A stretch of 64,000 nt of DNA, from positions 166,297 to 230,296 of the forward strand of contig NZ_CAMLHO010000002.1 in assembly GCF_946479765.1 (NCBI RefSeq). Direction: 5' to 3'. The notes beneath the pieces are model-generated. The model was given only the letters and a program-made list of their open reading frames with translations. It made no database searches and had not been told where the DNA came from. The stretch is from an uncultured Aliivibrio sp. (GTDB lineage: Bacteria > Pseudomonadota > Gammaproteobacteria > Enterobacterales > Vibrionaceae). The translations under genes were made by a program, and so were the position numbers. Each line of letters opens with the position of its first letter. Position 1 is the first letter of the stretch. This document shows, in pieces, positions 9,052-20,831 of the stretch.

Positions 9052-10011
9052 TCAGCAGTAACCGTAACTCATTAGACGTTGGTAACGACGTTCAAGCAGT
9101 GCTTCTTCATCAAAACCTTCAAGTTCATTTAATTGCTCAATCAAACGAGCCTTAATATTCTCAGCCGTTGTTTTATGATCACGATGTGCGCCACCTAGTG
9201 GCTCATCAATAATCGTATCAATCAGTTCAAGTTCTTTTAAACGAGGAGCAACAAGGCCCATCGCTTCAGCCGCTTGCGGTGCTTTATCTGAATCACGCCA
9301 TAGGATTGACGCACAACCTTCTGGAGAAATCACTGAATAAGTAGAATACTGAAGCATATTGACATAATCACCTACGCCGATTGCTAATGCACCACCAGAA
9401 CCACCTTCACCAACAACATTGCAAATCACAGGAACGCTTAGCTCTGACATGATTTTAAGATTCGTTGCGATAGCTTCAGATTGACCACGCTCTTCAGCAC
9501 CAACACCTGGGTAAGCACCAGCAGTATCGATGAAAGTAATGATTGGCATTTTAAAACGCTCAGCCATTTGCATTAAACGTTTTGCTTTACGGTAGCCTTC
9601 AGGTTTTGGCATACCAAAATTGCGAAGTACTTTTTCTTTCGTACCACGTCCTTTTTGATGACCAATAATCATCACAGGACGACCATCTAAACGAGCCATA
9701 CCACCTACTAGTGCTTTATCATCAGCAAAAGCACGATCACCAGCAAGTTCATCAAACTCAGTAAACATAAGCTCGATGTAATCTAATACATATGGGCGTT
9801 CAGGATGGCGTGCAAGTTGAGCAACCTCCCACGCACCTAAATCACTAAATGTTTTCTTTTTAAGATCTAAACATTTATCTTCTAATTGCTTAATTTCTTT
9901 ATCTAGATCAAGTGCATTATCACCACCACGACGAGAAATATCACGCAGCGCTTCAATTTTAGCTTCTAGTTCTGCAATTGGTTTTTCAAATTCAAGAAAA
10001 TTTAGGCTCAT
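9052..10011 (-). CDS. accA: Acetyl-CoA carboxylase carboxyltransferase, alpha subunit
   Basis: With AccD this forms the carboxyltransferase that makes malonyl-CoA, the committed step of fatty acid synthesis. The 319 residues match Escherichia coli AccA in length. Visible landmarks are the N-terminal helical region ([19 protein letters not shown]), the crotonase-like core [29 protein letters not shown] and the oxyanion-forming [17 protein letters not shown]. It follows dnaE by 50 bases and ends the cluster at a terminator. Confidence 0.97.
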   Translation of the reverse strand: MSLNFLEFEKPIAELEAKIEALRDISRRGGDNALDLDKEIKQLEDKCLDLKKKTFSDLGAWEVAQLARHPERPYVLDYIELMFTEFDELAGDRAFADDKALVGGMARLDGRPVMIIGHQKGRGTKEKVLRNFGMPKPEGYRKAKRLMQMAERFKMPIITFIDTAGAYPGVGAEERGQSEAIATNLKIMSELSVPVICNVVGEGGSGGALAIGVGDYVNMLQYSTYSVISPEGCASILWRDSDKAPQAAEAMGLVAPRLKELELIDTIIDEPLGGAHRDHKTTAENIKARLIEQLNELEGFDEEALLERRYQRLMSYGYC

Positions 10012-10061
10012 TAAAGAATCCTTGTTAGTTCAGGCAGCTCAAATTAGCAGCCTTACTTAGT

Positions 10062-13000
10062 CTAGTTAAATTCAAGCTCGACTTGCTGTTCGCCAAGCAA
10101 CGACTTCAAATCATCCATTAGTTGGTCTGTTGGCGTCACTCGCCACTCTGTCCCTAAGACCAACTTAACACGAGCATTTGCTCGCTGATAATATACATTT
10201 ACCGGAACAGTTCCTGCCCGATTTGGCTCTAGTATTTGACTAAAGCGCTCAAAAAATTGGTTGTTTATTTGCGCTTCCGTAATAGAAACGGATAATCCAC
10301 GAGCGTATTTTTCTCGAGCATCTCCCAATGACATCACTTCACGGGCAGACATTTTAAGCCCCCCATTGAAATCATCAAAGCTGACCTGTCCAGAAACAAG
10401 CACTATTTTGTCAGTTTCTAGTAAATCGGCGTATCGATCAAGCGCATCTGAATATAACATGACCTCCATTCGGCCCGATCTGTCATCCAATGTCATTAAA
10501 CCGATACGACTGCCTCGTTTTGTGGTCATTACTCTAGCAGCAATAACTAAACCTGCAACCGTTACGGTTTGATCACGCCTAGTAACGTGGGCATCATTCA
10601 AACGCCACGTCGTATATCGAGATAACTCTTTAATATACGCATTAACTGGGTGACCCGTTAAATAGAGGCCTAATGTCTCCCTCTCCCCTTCAAGCCAGAC
10701 TTTTTCAGGCCATCTTGGAACATGAATATACGCTTGTTCTACTTCTTCAGGTGCTTGAGTTAATACCCCAAACATGTCCGATTGACCAAATGATTCCGCT
10801 TGATGGTGCTGTCCTGCCGCTTTCATTGCATCATCTAAAGAGGCCATTAATGCAGCACGATGTGGACCTAATCGATCTAATGCTCCAGAACGGATCAGTT
10901 TTTCAACCACTCGTTTATTGGCTTTCTTGGTATCAATTCGAGCACAGAAATCGAATAAATCACGGAAATGTCCGCCTTTATTTCGCGCCTCTATAATGCT
11001 TTCAATTGGGCCTTCACCCACCCCTTTGATTGCACCGATACCATAAACAATCGCGCCACTCTCATCGACATTAAAACGATAAAGACCCGCATTAACATCA
11101 GGTGGTAACACTTTTAGTTTCATACGGAAACATTCATCAACAAGACCAATGATCTTATCGGTGTTATCCATATCTGCCGTCATAACCGCTGCCATAAACT
11201 CAGCAGGATAATGCGTTTTTAGCCATAATGTTTGATAAGAAACCAGAGCATAAGCCGCTGAGTGAGATTTGTTAAAACCGTACCCCGCGAACTTTTCTAC
11301 TAAGTCGAAGATTTTCATCGACAACTCACCATCTACCCCATTAGCAATAGCACCGTCTTTAAACGTGCCACGCTGCTTTGCCATTTCTTCCGGTTTTTTC
11401 TTACCCATTGCACGACGGAGCATATCCGCGCCACCTAGCGTATAGCCCGCTAAGATCTGTGCAATTTGCATTACTTGTTCTTGATATAATATGATGCCGT
11501 AAGTTGGCTCTAGCGTCTCTTTTAGTGACTCATGTTGCCAATTAACATCAGGATAAGACACCTCTTCACGACCGTGTTTTCGGTCAATAAAGTTATCTAC
11601 CATACCTGATTGCAGTGGACCCGGACGGAAAAGAGCTACGAGTGCGATAATATCTTCAAAACTATCTGGTTGCAGTCGTTTGATAAGATCTTTCATACCA
11701 CGAGATTCTAACTGGAATACTGCAGTGGTTTCTGAATTTTGTAATACTTTAAATGACGCTTGATCATCCAAAGGTATCGATTCTATGCGAACAGGTTCTT
11801 TTCCCTCATCCACTCGTCGTGGATTCACTAATCCTAACGCCCAATCAATGATGGTTAAGGTTCGTAGCCCCAAGAAGTCAAACTTAACCAAACCAGCCGT
11901 TTCTACATCATTTTTATCAAATTGTGTTACGGGGAAATTACCATCCGCATCACAATATAACGGCGCAAAATCAGTAATTGTGGTTGGTGAAATAACAACA
12001 CCACCCGCATGTTTACCTGCATTTCGAGTACAACCTTCTAAGATACGACACATGTCGATCAGGGCCTTAACTTCTTCATCTCCGTTATATAACTCTGGAA
12101 GTTGAGGTTCTGCTTCAAACGCCTTAGCAAGTGTCATTCCTGGATCGTGTGGGATCAATTTAGATAAACGGTCAACAAACCCATAAGGATGACCAAGTAC
12201 TCGGCCTACATCTCGAATTACCGCTTTTGCTGCCATCGTACCAAAGGTGATGATTTGAGATACGGCATCACGACCATACATTTCAGCAACATGGTCTATT
12301 ACTTGATCACGCTTATCCATACAGAAATCGATATCGAAATCGGGCATGGATACACGTTCAGGATTCAAAAATCGTTCAAATAACAAGTCATATTCGAGTG
12401 GATCAAGATCGGTAATATCTAACGCATAAGCAACAAGTGATCCCGCACCCGAACCTCGCCCTGGTCCAACAGGAATTAAGTTATCTTTTGACCATTGAAT
12501 AAACTCCATAACAATCAAGAAATAACCGGGAAATCCCATCTGGTTAATAACGTCGAGCTCGATTTGCAAACGCTCATCGTACTCTGGTCGACGATCTAGG
12601 CGTATGTTTTCATCTGGGAATAAAAAGGCTAAACGCCTTTCTAGACCTTCTTGAGATTTCTTAACAAGGAAATCTTCAATTTTCATCCCTTCAGTTGGGA
12701 AGTTGGGAAGAAAGTATTCACCAAGACGTACTGTTACATTACATCGCTTTGCAATTTCAACACTATTTTCCAATGCTTCTGGAATATCAGAAAAGAGTTC
12801 ACACATCTCATCTTCTGAGCGTAAATACTGTTGTTCACTGTAATTTTTTGGTCGACGAGGATCGACTAACGTAAAGCCATCATGAATCGCGACTCGGATT
12901 TCGTGAGCATCAAAATCTTCCGCTTTAATGAAACGAACATCATTGGTTGCAACAACTGGCAACCCTTCTTCTTCCGCTAACTCTACCGCTAAATGAAGAT

Positions 13001-13541
13001 AGCTTTCTTCATCATTACGGCCCGTTCGGGTTAATTCTAAATAATAATGTTCTGGAAAATACGTTTGGTAGAACTCTACGCATTCACTTGCAAGATCTTT
13101 ATTACCTTTAAGTAAGGCTTTACCGACGTCACCAGTTTTACCACCAGAAAGAAGAATTAGGCCTTCTTTATGATCTATTAACCACTCTTTATCCATTACT
13201 GGAGTATGTTGCACATGACCACGTAGATAAGCTTTTGATATCAATAATGTAAGGTTTTTATACCCTTCATTATTTTTCGCCAATATGGTTAAATTAAATA
13301 ACTCCTTACCAAATTCTTTTGATTGAACGGTAAAGTCGGCACCAATAATGGGTTTAACGCCTGCCCCATGTGCGGCAAAATAATATTTTACCAATCCACA
13401 TAAGTTTGTGAAATCAGTCAATGCCATCGCTGGCATGTTCATTTCAGCGACTTTCTTTACTAATGGTGGAACTTTAGAAAGTCCATCCACTAAAGAAAAG
13501 TCACTGTGTATTCTAAGATGTACGAATTTAGGGTCAGACAT
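10062..13541 (-). CDS. dnaE: DNA polymerase III alpha subunit
   Basis: The replicative polymerase catalytic subunit, 1159 residues, about the Escherichia coli length. An N-terminal PHP domain ([19 protein letters not shown]) is followed by the polymerase core, with [15 protein letters not shown] near residue 400 carrying the paired catalytic aspartates and [16 protein letters not shown] before it. The thumb and fingers contain [21 protein letters not shown] helix-hairpin-helix and OB-fold region ([19 protein letters not shown]) and a tau/beta-binding tail follow. Its ATG overlaps the rnhB stop by one base (TAATG), giving tight coupling. Confidence 0.97.
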   Translation of the reverse strand: MSDPKFVHLRIHSDFSLVDGLSKVPPLVKKVAEMNMPAMALTDFTNLCGLVKYYFAAHGAGVKPIIGADFTVQSKEFGKELFNLTILAKNNEGYKNLTLLISKAYLRGHVQHTPVMDKEWLIDHKEGLILLSGGKTGDVGKALLKGNKDLASECVEFYQTYFPEHYYLELTRTGRNDEESYLHLAVELAEEEGLPVVATNDVRFIKAEDFDAHEIRVAIHDGFTLVDPRRPKNYSEQQYLRSEDEMCELFSDIPEALENSVEIAKRCNVTVRLGEYFLPNFPTEGMKIEDFLVKKSQEGLERRLAFLFPDENIRLDRRPEYDERLQIELDVINQMGFPGYFLIVMEFIQWSKDNLIPVGPGRGSGAGSLVAYALDITDLDPLEYDLLFERFLNPERVSMPDFDIDFCMDKRDQVIDHVAEMYGRDAVSQIITFGTMAAKAVIRDVGRVLGHPYGFVDRLSKLIPHDPGMTLAKAFEAEPQLPELYNGDEEVKALIDMCRILEGCTRNAGKHAGGVVISPTTITDFAPLYCDADGNFPVTQFDKNDVETAGLVKFDFLGLRTLTIIDWALGLVNPRRVDEGKEPVRIESIPLDDQASFKVLQNSETTAVFQLESRGMKDLIKRLQPDSFEDIIALVALFRPGPLQSGMVDNFIDRKHGREEVSYPDVNWQHESLKETLEPTYGIILYQEQVMQIAQILAGYTLGGADMLRRAMGKKKPEEMAKQRGTFKDGAIANGVDGELSMKIFDLVEKFAGYGFNKSHSAAYALVSYQTLWLKTHYPAEFMAAVMTADMDNTDKIIGLVDECFRMKLKVLPPDVNAGLYRFNVDESGAIVYGIGAIKGVGEGPIESIIEARNKGGHFRDLFDFCARIDTKKANKRVVEKLIRSGALDRLGPHRAALMASLDDAMKAAGQHHQAESFGQSDMFGVLTQAPEEVEQAYIHVPRWPEKVWLEGERETLGLYLTGHPVNAYIKELSRYTTWRLNDAHVTRRDQTVTVAGLVIAARVMTTKRGSRIGLMTLDDRSGRMEVMLYSDALDRYADLLETDKIVLVSGQVSFDDFNGGLKMSAREVMSLGDAREKYARGLSVSITEAQINNQFFERFSQILEPNRAGTVPVNVYYQRANARVKLVLGTEWRVTPTDQLMDDLKSLLGEQQVELEFN

Positions 13542-14164
13542 TACTCTATTCCTAACACACGTTTTACCGGCTTAAAGCTACGACGGTGTTCTGAAATTAC
13601 ACCATGCTCTTCAATCGCAGCAAAATGCGCCTTGGTTGGGTAGCCTTTATGCTTAGCAAAGCCATATTGAGGGAATTCTTTATCTAGAACTTCCATTTCT
13701 CTATCACGGGTAACTTTAGCAATAATAGATGCCGCGCTGATCTCTTGTACTCGTAAATCACCTTTAACAATCGCTAAACCTGCCATCGGTAAATCAGGTA
13801 CTTTATTGCCATCAATCAAGGCAAAATCTGGCGTAATAGGCAATCCGGCAATGGCTCTTTGCATCGCAACCATTGTGGCTTGTAAAATATTCAACTCATC
13901 AATTTCATGCGCTTCACAACGGCCTAATGACCATGCGAGTGCTTTTTCTTGGATCTCAGGAAACAATAAATCACGCTTTTTATCGGTCAATTTTTTAGAA
14001 TCCGTTAACCCTTCGATTGGATTATTAGGATCTAAAATAACGGCAGCCGTCACAACAGCACCAACTAATGGTCCACGTCCTACTTCATCAACACCCGCAA
14101 ACAACTGATAGCCTTCTGGGTATTCAAATGGTGGTAATTCTTTTGAGTCTGTTTTTTTAGTCAT
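13541..14164 (-). CDS. rnhB: Ribonuclease HII
   Basis: RNase HII removes single ribonucleotides and RNA-DNA hybrids. The type 2 motif [16 protein letters not shown] supplies Asp26 and Glu27, [10 protein letters not shown] supplies Asp118, and [12 protein letters not shown] is the conserved helix. At 207 residues it carries a slightly longer N-terminus ([20 protein letters not shown]) than the enterobacterial protein. It sits between lpxB (gap of 4 bases) and dnaE (1-base overlap), as in Escherichia coli. Confidence 0.96.
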   Translation of the reverse strand: MTKKTDSKELPPFEYPEGYQLFAGVDEVGRGPLVGAVVTAAVILDPNNPIEGLTDSKKLTDKKRDLLFPEIQEKALAWSLGRCEAHEIDELNILQATMVAMQRAIAGLPITPDFALIDGNKVPDLPMAGLAIVKGDLRVQEISAASIIAKVTRDREMEVLDKEFPQYGFAKHKGYPTKAHFAAIEEHGVISEHRRSFKPVKRVLGIE

Positions 14165-14168
14165 AACG

Positions 14169-15320
14169 TTATTCTGCTGTTTTTTTATTAATTAGACGTA
14201 AGACGGCATTTGCGGCTTGCTTATCCGCATCCTTTTGGATCCATTGATGCATTTCAGTAAATGTGTCAATCAATTCACTGTTATCTTGGCTTAATACTTT
14301 TTCCATCGCTGGGTATAGAAAATCAGGGTGACACTCTTCTTGAATAAACTCCTGTACTAATTCTTTTCCAGCCAATACATTAGGCAAAGAAACAAATTCA
14401 GTAATTGACAACTTTTGCGCTATCCATCCCGTCAATTTATTCACTTGATAACCAACAACCATTGGTCTTTTAATCAACATACATTCAAGAGCTACTGTAC
14501 CCGATGCTAATAACACCGCATCGGCAGCTGTCATTACATTACGCGCGGTATCTTGAATAATGGTAAACTCTAATTCTGGCGCTATTTCTTTCCAGATTGT
14601 TTCAAATTGTTCACGGCGCTTTTCGTTCACAGCGGCAACCACAAAGCCCATTTCAGGATGCTGTTTATGAATACGTTGGCAAGTTTCAATAAATGGTTTA
14701 GCAATTAAAGCAACTTCACCACCACGACTGCCCGGTAAAACCGCTAACCATTGACGATCTTGCTCTAAATCTAACAACTCACGAGCCGCGACTTTGTCAC
14801 TCTGCATTGGAATAGCATCAGCCAATGTGTGACCAATAAATTCACACGCGACATTGTATTTATCATAAAACGCTTTTTCAAATGGTAAAAATGCTAACAC
14901 CAAATCCGTTGCTGCATCAATTTTAAAGATTCGTTTTGGACGCCAAGCCCACACGGAAGGACTGACATAATGAACTGTTTTTATACCCGAATCTTTCAGT
15001 GTTTTTTCTAAGCGCAAATTAAAATCTGGCGCGTCGATACCAATAAATACATCCGGTGGATTTTGAGTGAAATATTTTACCAATTCGGCTTTTACTTTTA
15101 ATAATCGAGGTAAGCGACCTAATACTTCAACCAACCCCATTACGGCCAGTTCTTCCATATCAAATAATGACTCACACCCTTGAGTTATCATTTTAGGCCC
15201 GCCGATCCCAATAAATTCAGCATCGGGATATTGTGCTTTTACTGACTTAATAAAACCTTCACCGAGTGTATCACCTGAAAGTTCGCCAGCCACAATACCA
15301 ATTCGTAATGGTTTGGTCAT
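14169..15320 (-). CDS. lpxB: Lipid-A-disaccharide synthase
   Basis: LpxB condenses UDP-2,3-diacylglucosamine with lipid X to form the tetraacyl disaccharide of lipid A at the inner face of the inner membrane. The 383-residue GT19 glycosyltransferase shows [18 protein letters not shown] at the start, [25 protein letters not shown] and [12 protein letters not shown], all family hallmarks. It follows lpxA but is separated from it by a terminator hairpin at 15331-15361, so its supply may be partly uncoupled from lpxA. Confidence 0.97.
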   Translation of the reverse strand: MTKPLRIGIVAGELSGDTLGEGFIKSVKAQYPDAEFIGIGGPKMITQGCESLFDMEELAVMGLVEVLGRLPRLLKVKAELVKYFTQNPPDVFIGIDAPDFNLRLEKTLKDSGIKTVHYVSPSVWAWRPKRIFKIDAATDLVLAFLPFEKAFYDKYNVACEFIGHTLADAIPMQSDKVAARELLDLEQDRQWLAVLPGSRGGEVALIAKPFIETCQRIHKQHPEMGFVVAAVNEKRREQFETIWKEIAPELEFTIIQDTARNVMTAADAVLLASGTVALECMLIKRPMVVGYQVNKLTGWIAQKLSITEFVSLPNVLAGKELVQEFIQEECHPDFLYPAMEKVLSQDNSELIDTFTEMHQWIQKDADKQAANAVLRLINKKTAE

Positions 15321-15330
15321 ATTTGCTCCA

Positions 15331-15361
15331 AAATAAAAAAGGCCTACATCAATAGGCCTTT
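15331..15361 (-). terminator. Terminator hairpin between lpxA and lpxB
   Basis: The stem AAAGGCCTA / TAGGCCTTT (15338-15346 with 15353-15361) is followed on the minus strand by TTTATTTT. It lies 11 bases before the lpxB start codon, so it may attenuate readthrough into lpxB. Confidence 0.8.
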
Positions 15362-15394
15362 ATAATATGCTTAACTATTTTCTAAACGCCGTTA

Positions 15395-16183
15395 TTAACG
15401 AATAATACCGCGCGTCGATTTTTCAAACAAATCTAAGAAGCCTTGAAGCACTGGAAATTCTTCAATTTCTTTATTTATTTCCGCTTTTGCCTCTTCTAGC
15501 GTATTACCATTACGGTAAAGCGCTTTATAAGCACGGCGAATTGCATGAATTTCAGGTCGCTCAAAACCACGACGTTTTAACCCTTCGATATTAATACCAA
15601 AAGGCTTACAGTGGTTACCTTGTGCCATAACAAAAGGAGGCACGTCTTGAACAACAACAGAAGCTCCACCAATAAAGCTATGTGCGCCTACGGTACAGAA
15701 CTGATGAACAGGAGATAGTGCAGAGATAATCGCATAATCTTCAACCGTTACATGACCTGCTAATGTTGCGTTATTGCCCATAATAACGTTGTCACCAACG
15801 ATACAGTCATGCGCAATATGTACATTCACACAAAGTAAGTTATCACTACCAACGGTAGTCACACCACGGTCTTGAATTGTACCACGGTGGATCTGAACGC
15901 TTTCACGGATCACATTACGATCACCAATAACTACGGTTGTTGCTTCACCGTTGTATTTTTTATCTTGGCTTTCTTCACCAATGATAGCAAATGCAAAAAT
16001 ACGGTTACCTTTACCAATAGTCGTATCGCCTTTAATCACTACGTGCGACATAACTTCCGTGCCTTCACCGATGGTGATATTGCCAGAAATATAAGTAAAT
16101 GGACCAACAGACACATTAGCCTCAATCGTAACATTGCCTTCAATGACAGCGGATGAGTGAATTTTAGCGCTTTCATGAATCAT
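15395..16183 (-). CDS. lpxA: UDP-N-acetylglucosamine O-acyltransferase
   Basis: This catalyses the first step of lipid A synthesis, transferring a 3-hydroxyacyl group from ACP to UDP-GlcNAc. The protein is a left-handed beta-helix of hexapeptide repeats ([18 protein letters not shown] and so on), with catalytic His125 in [10 protein letters not shown] and a C-terminal helical domain ending in STRGIIR. Gly173 is conserved; by the Escherichia coli acyl-ruler rule this favours a C14 hydroxyacyl chain, but I only infer that here. I take the ATG at 16183 (262 residues, [10 protein letters not shown]), not the upstream frame extension. It starts two bases after the fabZ stop. Confidence 0.97.
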   Translation of the reverse strand: MIHESAKIHSSAVIEGNVTIEANVSVGPFTYISGNITIGEGTEVMSHVVIKGDTTIGKGNRIFAFAIIGEESQDKKYNGEATTVVIGDRNVIRESVQIHRGTIQDRGVTTVGSDNLLCVNVHIAHDCIVGDNVIMGNNATLAGHVTVEDYAIISALSPVHQFCTVGAHSFIGGASVVVQDVPPFVMAQGNHCKPFGINIEGLKRRGFERPEIHAIRRAYKALYRNGNTLEEAKAEINKEIEEFPVLQGFLDLFEKSTRGIIR

Positions 16184-16185
16184 AA

Positions 16186-16638
16186 TTAAAACTCTCGTCT
16201 TGCACACTTAAGTTCAGCTGAACACACTACAGCACCGTCAACTTTGGCAACACCAGTAAATAATGAGATACCACGACGATCTTTAATGAATTCAACTTCA
16301 ATAACCAATTGGTCACCAGGAACGACTGGCTTACGGAATTTTGCTTTATCAATACTAGCAAAATAATACAGTTCATTTGCAGCAGGTGCGCCGAATGATT
16401 TAAATGCTAATAAACCGGTAGCTTGAGCCATGGCTTCAAGAATTAATACACCAGGGAATATTGGCATTTGTGGGAAATGGCCAGTAAATTGAGGTTCATT
16501 TACAGACACATTCTTGATCGCGTGTAAGTATTTTTCTTCTTCGAAATCAGTAACACGGTCAACCAATAAAAATGGATAACGGTGAGGCAGTAGCGCTTGG
16601 ATTTCTGTAATGTTGAGTGTTTTATTTTCACGAGTCAA
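16186..16638 (-). CDS. fabZ: 3-hydroxyacyl-ACP dehydratase FabZ, likely TTG start
   Basis: FabZ dehydrates 3-hydroxyacyl-ACP in fatty acid elongation and competes with LpxA for the same substrate. The hotdog-fold motifs are [13 protein letters not shown] and [21 protein letters not shown]; His54 and Glu68 are the catalytic pair. The best start is a TTG at 16638: AGGA lies about eight bases upstream, the product begins [10 protein letters not shown] like its relatives, and the catalytic numbering falls exactly on the family numbers. A further TTG at 16659 would put the AGGA inside the gene. It is followed directly by lpxA. Confidence 0.94.
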   Translation of the reverse strand: MTRENKTLNITEIQALLPHRYPFLLVDRVTDFEEEKYLHAIKNVSVNEPQFTGHFPQMPIFPGVLILEAMAQATGLLAFKSFGAPAANELYYFASIDKAKFRKPVVPGDQLVIEVEFIKDRRGISLFTGVAKVDGAVVCSAELKCARREF

Positions 16639-16712
16639 AATAATATTCCTGTAAAACAATATCGTATCTGAGTAACAGTGTAGCTCAAATAGAGTAATAA
16701 TAGATAGACAAA

Positions 16713-16731
16713 GGTCTGCAAAATGCAGACC
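16713..16731 (-). terminator. Hairpin between lpxD and fabZ (weak terminator or attenuator)
   Basis: A perfect 8-bp stem, GGTCTGCA / TGCAGACC, with a 3-base loop. On the minus strand it is followed by TTTGTCT, a weak T-tract, so partial termination or an RNA processing/stability element is as likely as full termination. Confidence 0.6.
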
Positions 16732-16765
16732 AATACTTATTAATTAGAATGTTGATAGATGAGAA

Positions 16766-17785
16766 TTAGTCGACTAATTTTTTCTCTACAGCCTTTAATC
16801 GTTTATTCATATCATCAATTTTATGAACACGAGTCGCCGTTTTACGCCATTCTTTATTGGTTTGCAGTGGGATACCTGATGAGTACATGCCTTTTTCGCT
16901 AATGCCTCTCATCACCATACCCATACCTGTAATCGTAACACCATCGGTAATTTCAATATGACCGTTAATCACTGAACCACCACCGATAATACAATGTTTA
17001 CCTATTTTGGTACTACCAGCGACAATTGTACCACCAGCCATTGCTGAACCAGATCCGATTTGTACGTTATGAGCAATTTGAATTTGGTTATCAATGATAA
17101 CGTTACTTTCAATTACTGTATTATCAATCGCACCACGGTCGATAGCGGTATTCGCACCAATTTCAACATTGTTACCAATGATCACCGTACCTAGCTGTGG
17201 GATCTTAACCCAAGTACCACGATCATTAGCATAACCAAAACCATCAGAGCCGATAACTGTACCAGCTTGCACTAAGCAAGACTCACCAATTTCAACACGG
17301 TGATAAACAGAGACGTTTGCCCATAGTTTAGTATTTTTGCCAATTTTTGCTTCTTGACCGATAAAACAACCCGCACCAATAATGGCACCATCAGCAATAA
17401 CCGCTTTTGATTCAATCACTGCATTATGACCAATAGCAACACCTTCACCAATAATTGCATCATCAGCAATGTAAGCCGATGGTGCTATATTTTTTGCTGG
17501 TGCAGGTGTTGTATCTAACGCTTGCGCCGCTAATGCAAACCCTAAATAAGGGTCTTTCATTATTAATGCGTTTGATTGGCAAAACTCAATATCGGCTTCT
17601 TTCACTATCACCGCAGACGCTTTACATTCTGCTAAGTGCTTTCGATATTTAGCATCAGAAAGAAACGTAATATCCCCTTCTCCTGCTTTACTCATCGAAG
17701 CGATAGAATGAACAACAACATCTCCATTTCCATGGACTGTTGCACCTAATTTTTCTGCCAATTTAGCAAGCGTAATACGAGTCAT
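16766..17785 (-). CDS. lpxD: UDP-3-O-(3-hydroxyacyl)glucosamine N-acyltransferase
   Basis: LpxD adds the N-linked hydroxyacyl chain, the third step of lipid A synthesis. It has an N-terminal uridine-binding domain ([19 protein letters not shown], then [15 protein letters not shown]), a long hexapeptide beta-helix and a C-terminal helix. The catalytic His lies in [17 protein letters not shown]. The ATG at 17785 has AAGG at proper spacing and gives 339 residues; a TTG at 17791 would add two. It begins eight bases after the skp stop, so bamA-skp-lpxD form one run. Confidence 0.96.
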   Translation of the reverse strand: MTRITLAKLAEKLGATVHGNGDVVVHSIASMSKAGEGDITFLSDAKYRKHLAECKASAVIVKEADIEFCQSNALIMKDPYLGFALAAQALDTTPAPAKNIAPSAYIADDAIIGEGVAIGHNAVIESKAVIADGAIIGAGCFIGQEAKIGKNTKLWANVSVYHRVEIGESCLVQAGTVIGSDGFGYANDRGTWVKIPQLGTVIIGNNVEIGANTAIDRGAIDNTVIESNVIIDNQIQIAHNVQIGSGSAMAGGTIVAGSTKIGKHCIIGGGSVINGHIEITDGVTITGMGMVMRGISEKGMYSSGIPLQTNKEWRKTATRVHKIDDMNKRLKAVEKKLVD

Positions 17786-17793
17786 GTTCAACC

Positions 17794-18309
17794 TTATTTA
17801 ATTGCTTTAATAACTTTTTCTGATAGGTTGTCTTCAGGTTTTGCCCAAAGCAGAGTTGCTGCATCAACAACCATATCGTAGCCTTCTTTGTTTGCTACTT
17901 TCTCTACTGTTTGTTGAACTTGCATGATCAACTTCTGACGCTCTTCACCTTGACGACGACGGTTGTCTTCATCTAAAGCTTGAGCTTTTAGTTTGTAGTC
18001 TGATTGTAAAGAAGCAATTTCACGTTCTAGTTTTGTTTTGCCAGATGCACCTAGCAACTCACCATCACGTTTAATTGTCTCTACTTTATCTTTGATTTTT
18101 GACTCTAAGCTACGCAGCTCATCAATACGATCTTTGAATTCAGCACGAAGCTTTTCTGAAATAGCTTCACGTTGTGGCATTTGCTGAACGATTTGAGCCA
18201 TGTTCACGTAACCAATTTTGGTTGCTGCTTCTGCTGCATTAGCAAAGAAAGAACCACTTAACAGTACTGCGCCTAAAGCGGCAACTTTTACTAACTTTTT
18301 CAAAATCAT
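17794..18309 (-). CDS. skp: Periplasmic chaperone Skp (OmpH)
   Basis: Skp holds unfolded outer-membrane proteins in the periplasm on the way to BAM. A signal peptide (cleavage near FFANA, about residue 25) is followed by [19 protein letters not shown] and a long charged helical hairpin (residues about 45-125, rich in Glu, Lys and Arg), the tentacle region of the trimer. The C-terminal [25 protein letters not shown] is typical. It lies directly downstream of bamA, the usual arrangement. Confidence 0.95.
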   Translation of the reverse strand: MILKKLVKVAALGAVLLSGSFFANAAEAATKIGYVNMAQIVQQMPQREAISEKLRAEFKDRIDELRSLESKIKDKVETIKRDGELLGASGKTKLEREIASLQSDYKLKAQALDEDNRRRQGEERQKLIMQVQQTVEKVANKEGYDMVVDAATLLWAKPEDNLSEKVIKAIK

Positions 18310-18382
18310 ATCCTTACTTATTGAGTATCGACCTAAATCCGGTCCATTTACATTAACACTTTTTTATTAGAGTTATCAATGC

Positions 18383-20803
18383 TTAGAAAGTTCGCCCGAT
18401 GGTAAAACTAAAGAATTCTTCATCATCACCTTCATAAATCTTCACAGGTTTCGCAACTGAGAATACTAATGGCCCCATTGGTGACATCCACTGCAATGCT
18501 GCACCATACGAAGAACGGAAATTAGATGGGTCAGAGTAATCGTAATAATACTGCTTACCTGGCATATCATTTTTAGGATCTTTATAATCAAATTCCGTAT
18601 CCCACACACTCGCCATATCAAAGAACACACTGGTACGAATTTGACCTTGTGTTTCTTCACTAGCAAATGGTGTAGGTACGATCAACTCAATACTCGCAAG
18701 CGCGGTAGCATTACCACCTACCGAATCATCTGTTGCTTTATAATTTGGATTATTTCCTATTGCGTCTTCATTATAAACCGCTTTCGGACCTGCTGAGTTT
18801 GAACCAAAACCACGTAAGGTTGTAAAGCCACCTGCATAAAAGTTCTCATAGAATGGATACAGGTTATCATTTCCCTCAGTTTGACCATAACCATTACCAT
18901 AGCCTGCTTTACCACGCATCAGTAACGCAAACTCATGTTTCTTGGTTAATGGGAAATACTGACGAACTTCATATTGTGCTTTAAAAAACTGAGAATCTGA
19001 ATTCGGCGTCGTTATTTTATAAGATGCTCGTTGGTAGTTACCTGCTGTTGGGAAATACCCTTTATTCAGGTTATTACGAGTCCAAGATAACGTCACATCA
19101 AAATCATCAACAATCAATGTTTGATCCGCTTCATCATAAGAGTCACCTACAGAAGTTAAATACTGTTCAATTTGTAGATAACCGTCTAGATTTGAGATCT
19201 TGTTATGTGTATAGCCCACACCAATCTCAAAGTAGTTAAGCTCATCAAATGGGAAACCCCACGTTAAGCTTGTACCATAACTTTGGTTGGTATAATCGAT
19301 GATACCCGCATCAGACGCTTCAAATTCGTTATAGAAGATTTTACCACCTAAACTGACACCATCTAGGTTCCAGTAAGGGTCTCGATAATCTAAGCTAATG
19401 TTCTTTTGGTAATCGTTCATCATCGCATTGATACCCACACGATTACCAGAACCAACGAAGTTATCTTGCTGAAGGCCGACTTGGAAGCTTATGCCTGATT
19501 CAGTACCGTAACCGACACCAAAGTTAACACTGCCTGAGTTGGCTTCTTTTACTGAATAAACCAGATCAACTTGATCATCAGAGCCGGGAACACGAATGGT
19601 TTGAACATCAACAGTTTCAAAGAAACCCAAACGGTTTAAACGGTTTTTACCGGTTTCAATCGACTTAGAGTTCAACCAAGCACTTTCCATTTGACGCATT
19701 TCACGACGTAACACTTCGTCTTTCGTTGAGGTATTACCAATAAATTTAATGTCACGAACGTAAATACGATTACCCGCCTCAACATTAATAACTAAAGATA
19801 CCGTTTGGTTCTCATCATCAAATTCAGGCATGGTACGTACTTGAGGGTAAGCATAGCCTGCTTCACCTAAAATACGTTTAACATTTTCTTCTAAACGAGT
19901 AACCGCAGAACCGTTATAGACGTCGCCATCTTCAAAAGGAACCAGTTTAGTAAACTCTTCTTCTTTACCGATCAACTCACCTTGAAATTTAACACCACTG
20001 ACGGTGTAAGGTTCGCCTTCCTCTACTGTTAAGGCAATATAAACACCTTTCTTATCAGGAGAAATCGACACTTGAGTTGAGTCTACTTGGAACTTCAAAT
20101 AACCACGATCGAGATAATATGAACGTAGAGCTTCAATATCCCCGGCTAATACTTGCTTCTGATACTTTTCATCCGCTAAGAAGTTCCACCAAGCTACATC
20201 AACATTAAGGTTGAAACGGCCTAATAGTTCATCATCAGTAAATACGGTATTACCGATAAAGTTAATTTGCTGAATTTTAGCTGACACGCCTTCAGTAAAT
20301 ACAAACTTTAAATCGGCACGATTACGAGGAAGAGGCGTGACAACGGCATGTACAGTCGCGTTATATTTACCGACACTGTAGTAGAAATCTTCTAAACCTT
20401 TTTCAATATTACTCAGTGTTGTTCTATCTAGGGCCTCACCAACACGAAGAGAAGATGCTTCTAAATTCTGTTGCATCTGCTCTTCTTTAATCGCTTTATT
20501 TCCTGAGAACGAAATATTTGCAATCGTTGGACGCTCTGTCACTTTAATCAGTAGCGCATTACCATCACGAAAGACTTTCACATCTTCGAAATTACCAGAA
20601 GCAAACAGTGCTTGAATAACTTGAGACACGTCTTGCTGGCTCATTGAATCGCCAATTCGGACAGGCGTTTTAAGTAATGCAGCACCTAAAGCAACACGCT
20701 GCAATCCCTCAAAGCGTATATCATCAACCACAAATATTTCTGCGCTCTGCGCTGCCACACTGCTAAAAAGCAGCGAAGCAATCAACAATTTTTTCATCGC
20801 CAT
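18383..20803 (-). CDS. bamA: Outer-membrane protein assembly factor BamA
   Basis: BamA is the Omp85 core of the BAM complex that folds beta-barrels into the outer membrane; it is essential. A signal peptide ends near [11 protein letters not shown], five POTRA domains fill about residues 22-420, and the 16-strand barrel follows. The conserved loop motif [11 protein letters not shown] and the terminal aromatic signature (SFTIGRTF) are present. At 806 residues it matches the family. Two ATGs (20803 and 20797) are possible; I keep the longer frame. It lies 28 bases downstream of rseP. Confidence 0.97.
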   Translation of the reverse strand: MAMKKLLIASLLFSSVAAQSAEIFVVDDIRFEGLQRVALGAALLKTPVRIGDSMSQQDVSQVIQALFASGNFEDVKVFRDGNALLIKVTERPTIANISFSGNKAIKEEQMQQNLEASSLRVGEALDRTTLSNIEKGLEDFYYSVGKYNATVHAVVTPLPRNRADLKFVFTEGVSAKIQQINFIGNTVFTDDELLGRFNLNVDVAWWNFLADEKYQKQVLAGDIEALRSYYLDRGYLKFQVDSTQVSISPDKKGVYIALTVEEGEPYTVSGVKFQGELIGKEEEFTKLVPFEDGDVYNGSAVTRLEENVKRILGEAGYAYPQVRTMPEFDDENQTVSLVINVEAGNRIYVRDIKFIGNTSTKDEVLRREMRQMESAWLNSKSIETGKNRLNRLGFFETVDVQTIRVPGSDDQVDLVYSVKEANSGSVNFGVGYGTESGISFQVGLQQDNFVGSGNRVGINAMMNDYQKNISLDYRDPYWNLDGVSLGGKIFYNEFEASDAGIIDYTNQSYGTSLTWGFPFDELNYFEIGVGYTHNKISNLDGYLQIEQYLTSVGDSYDEADQTLIVDDFDVTLSWTRNNLNKGYFPTAGNYQRASYKITTPNSDSQFFKAQYEVRQYFPLTKKHEFALLMRGKAGYGNGYGQTEGNDNLYPFYENFYAGGFTTLRGFGSNSAGPKAVYNEDAIGNNPNYKATDDSVGGNATALASIELIVPTPFASEETQGQIRTSVFFDMASVWDTEFDYKDPKNDMPGKQYYYDYSDPSNFRSSYGAALQWMSPMGPLVFSVAKPVKIYEGDDEEFFSFTIGRTF

Positions 20804-20831
20804 AATACGTTTCTAATTCCCTTGCTACTAC

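Noticed and set aside
10261..12383. Several 60-110 codon frames antisense to dnaE
   Set aside because: They lie wholly inside a well-conserved essential gene, with low-complexity Ser/Thr-rich products and no start signals.
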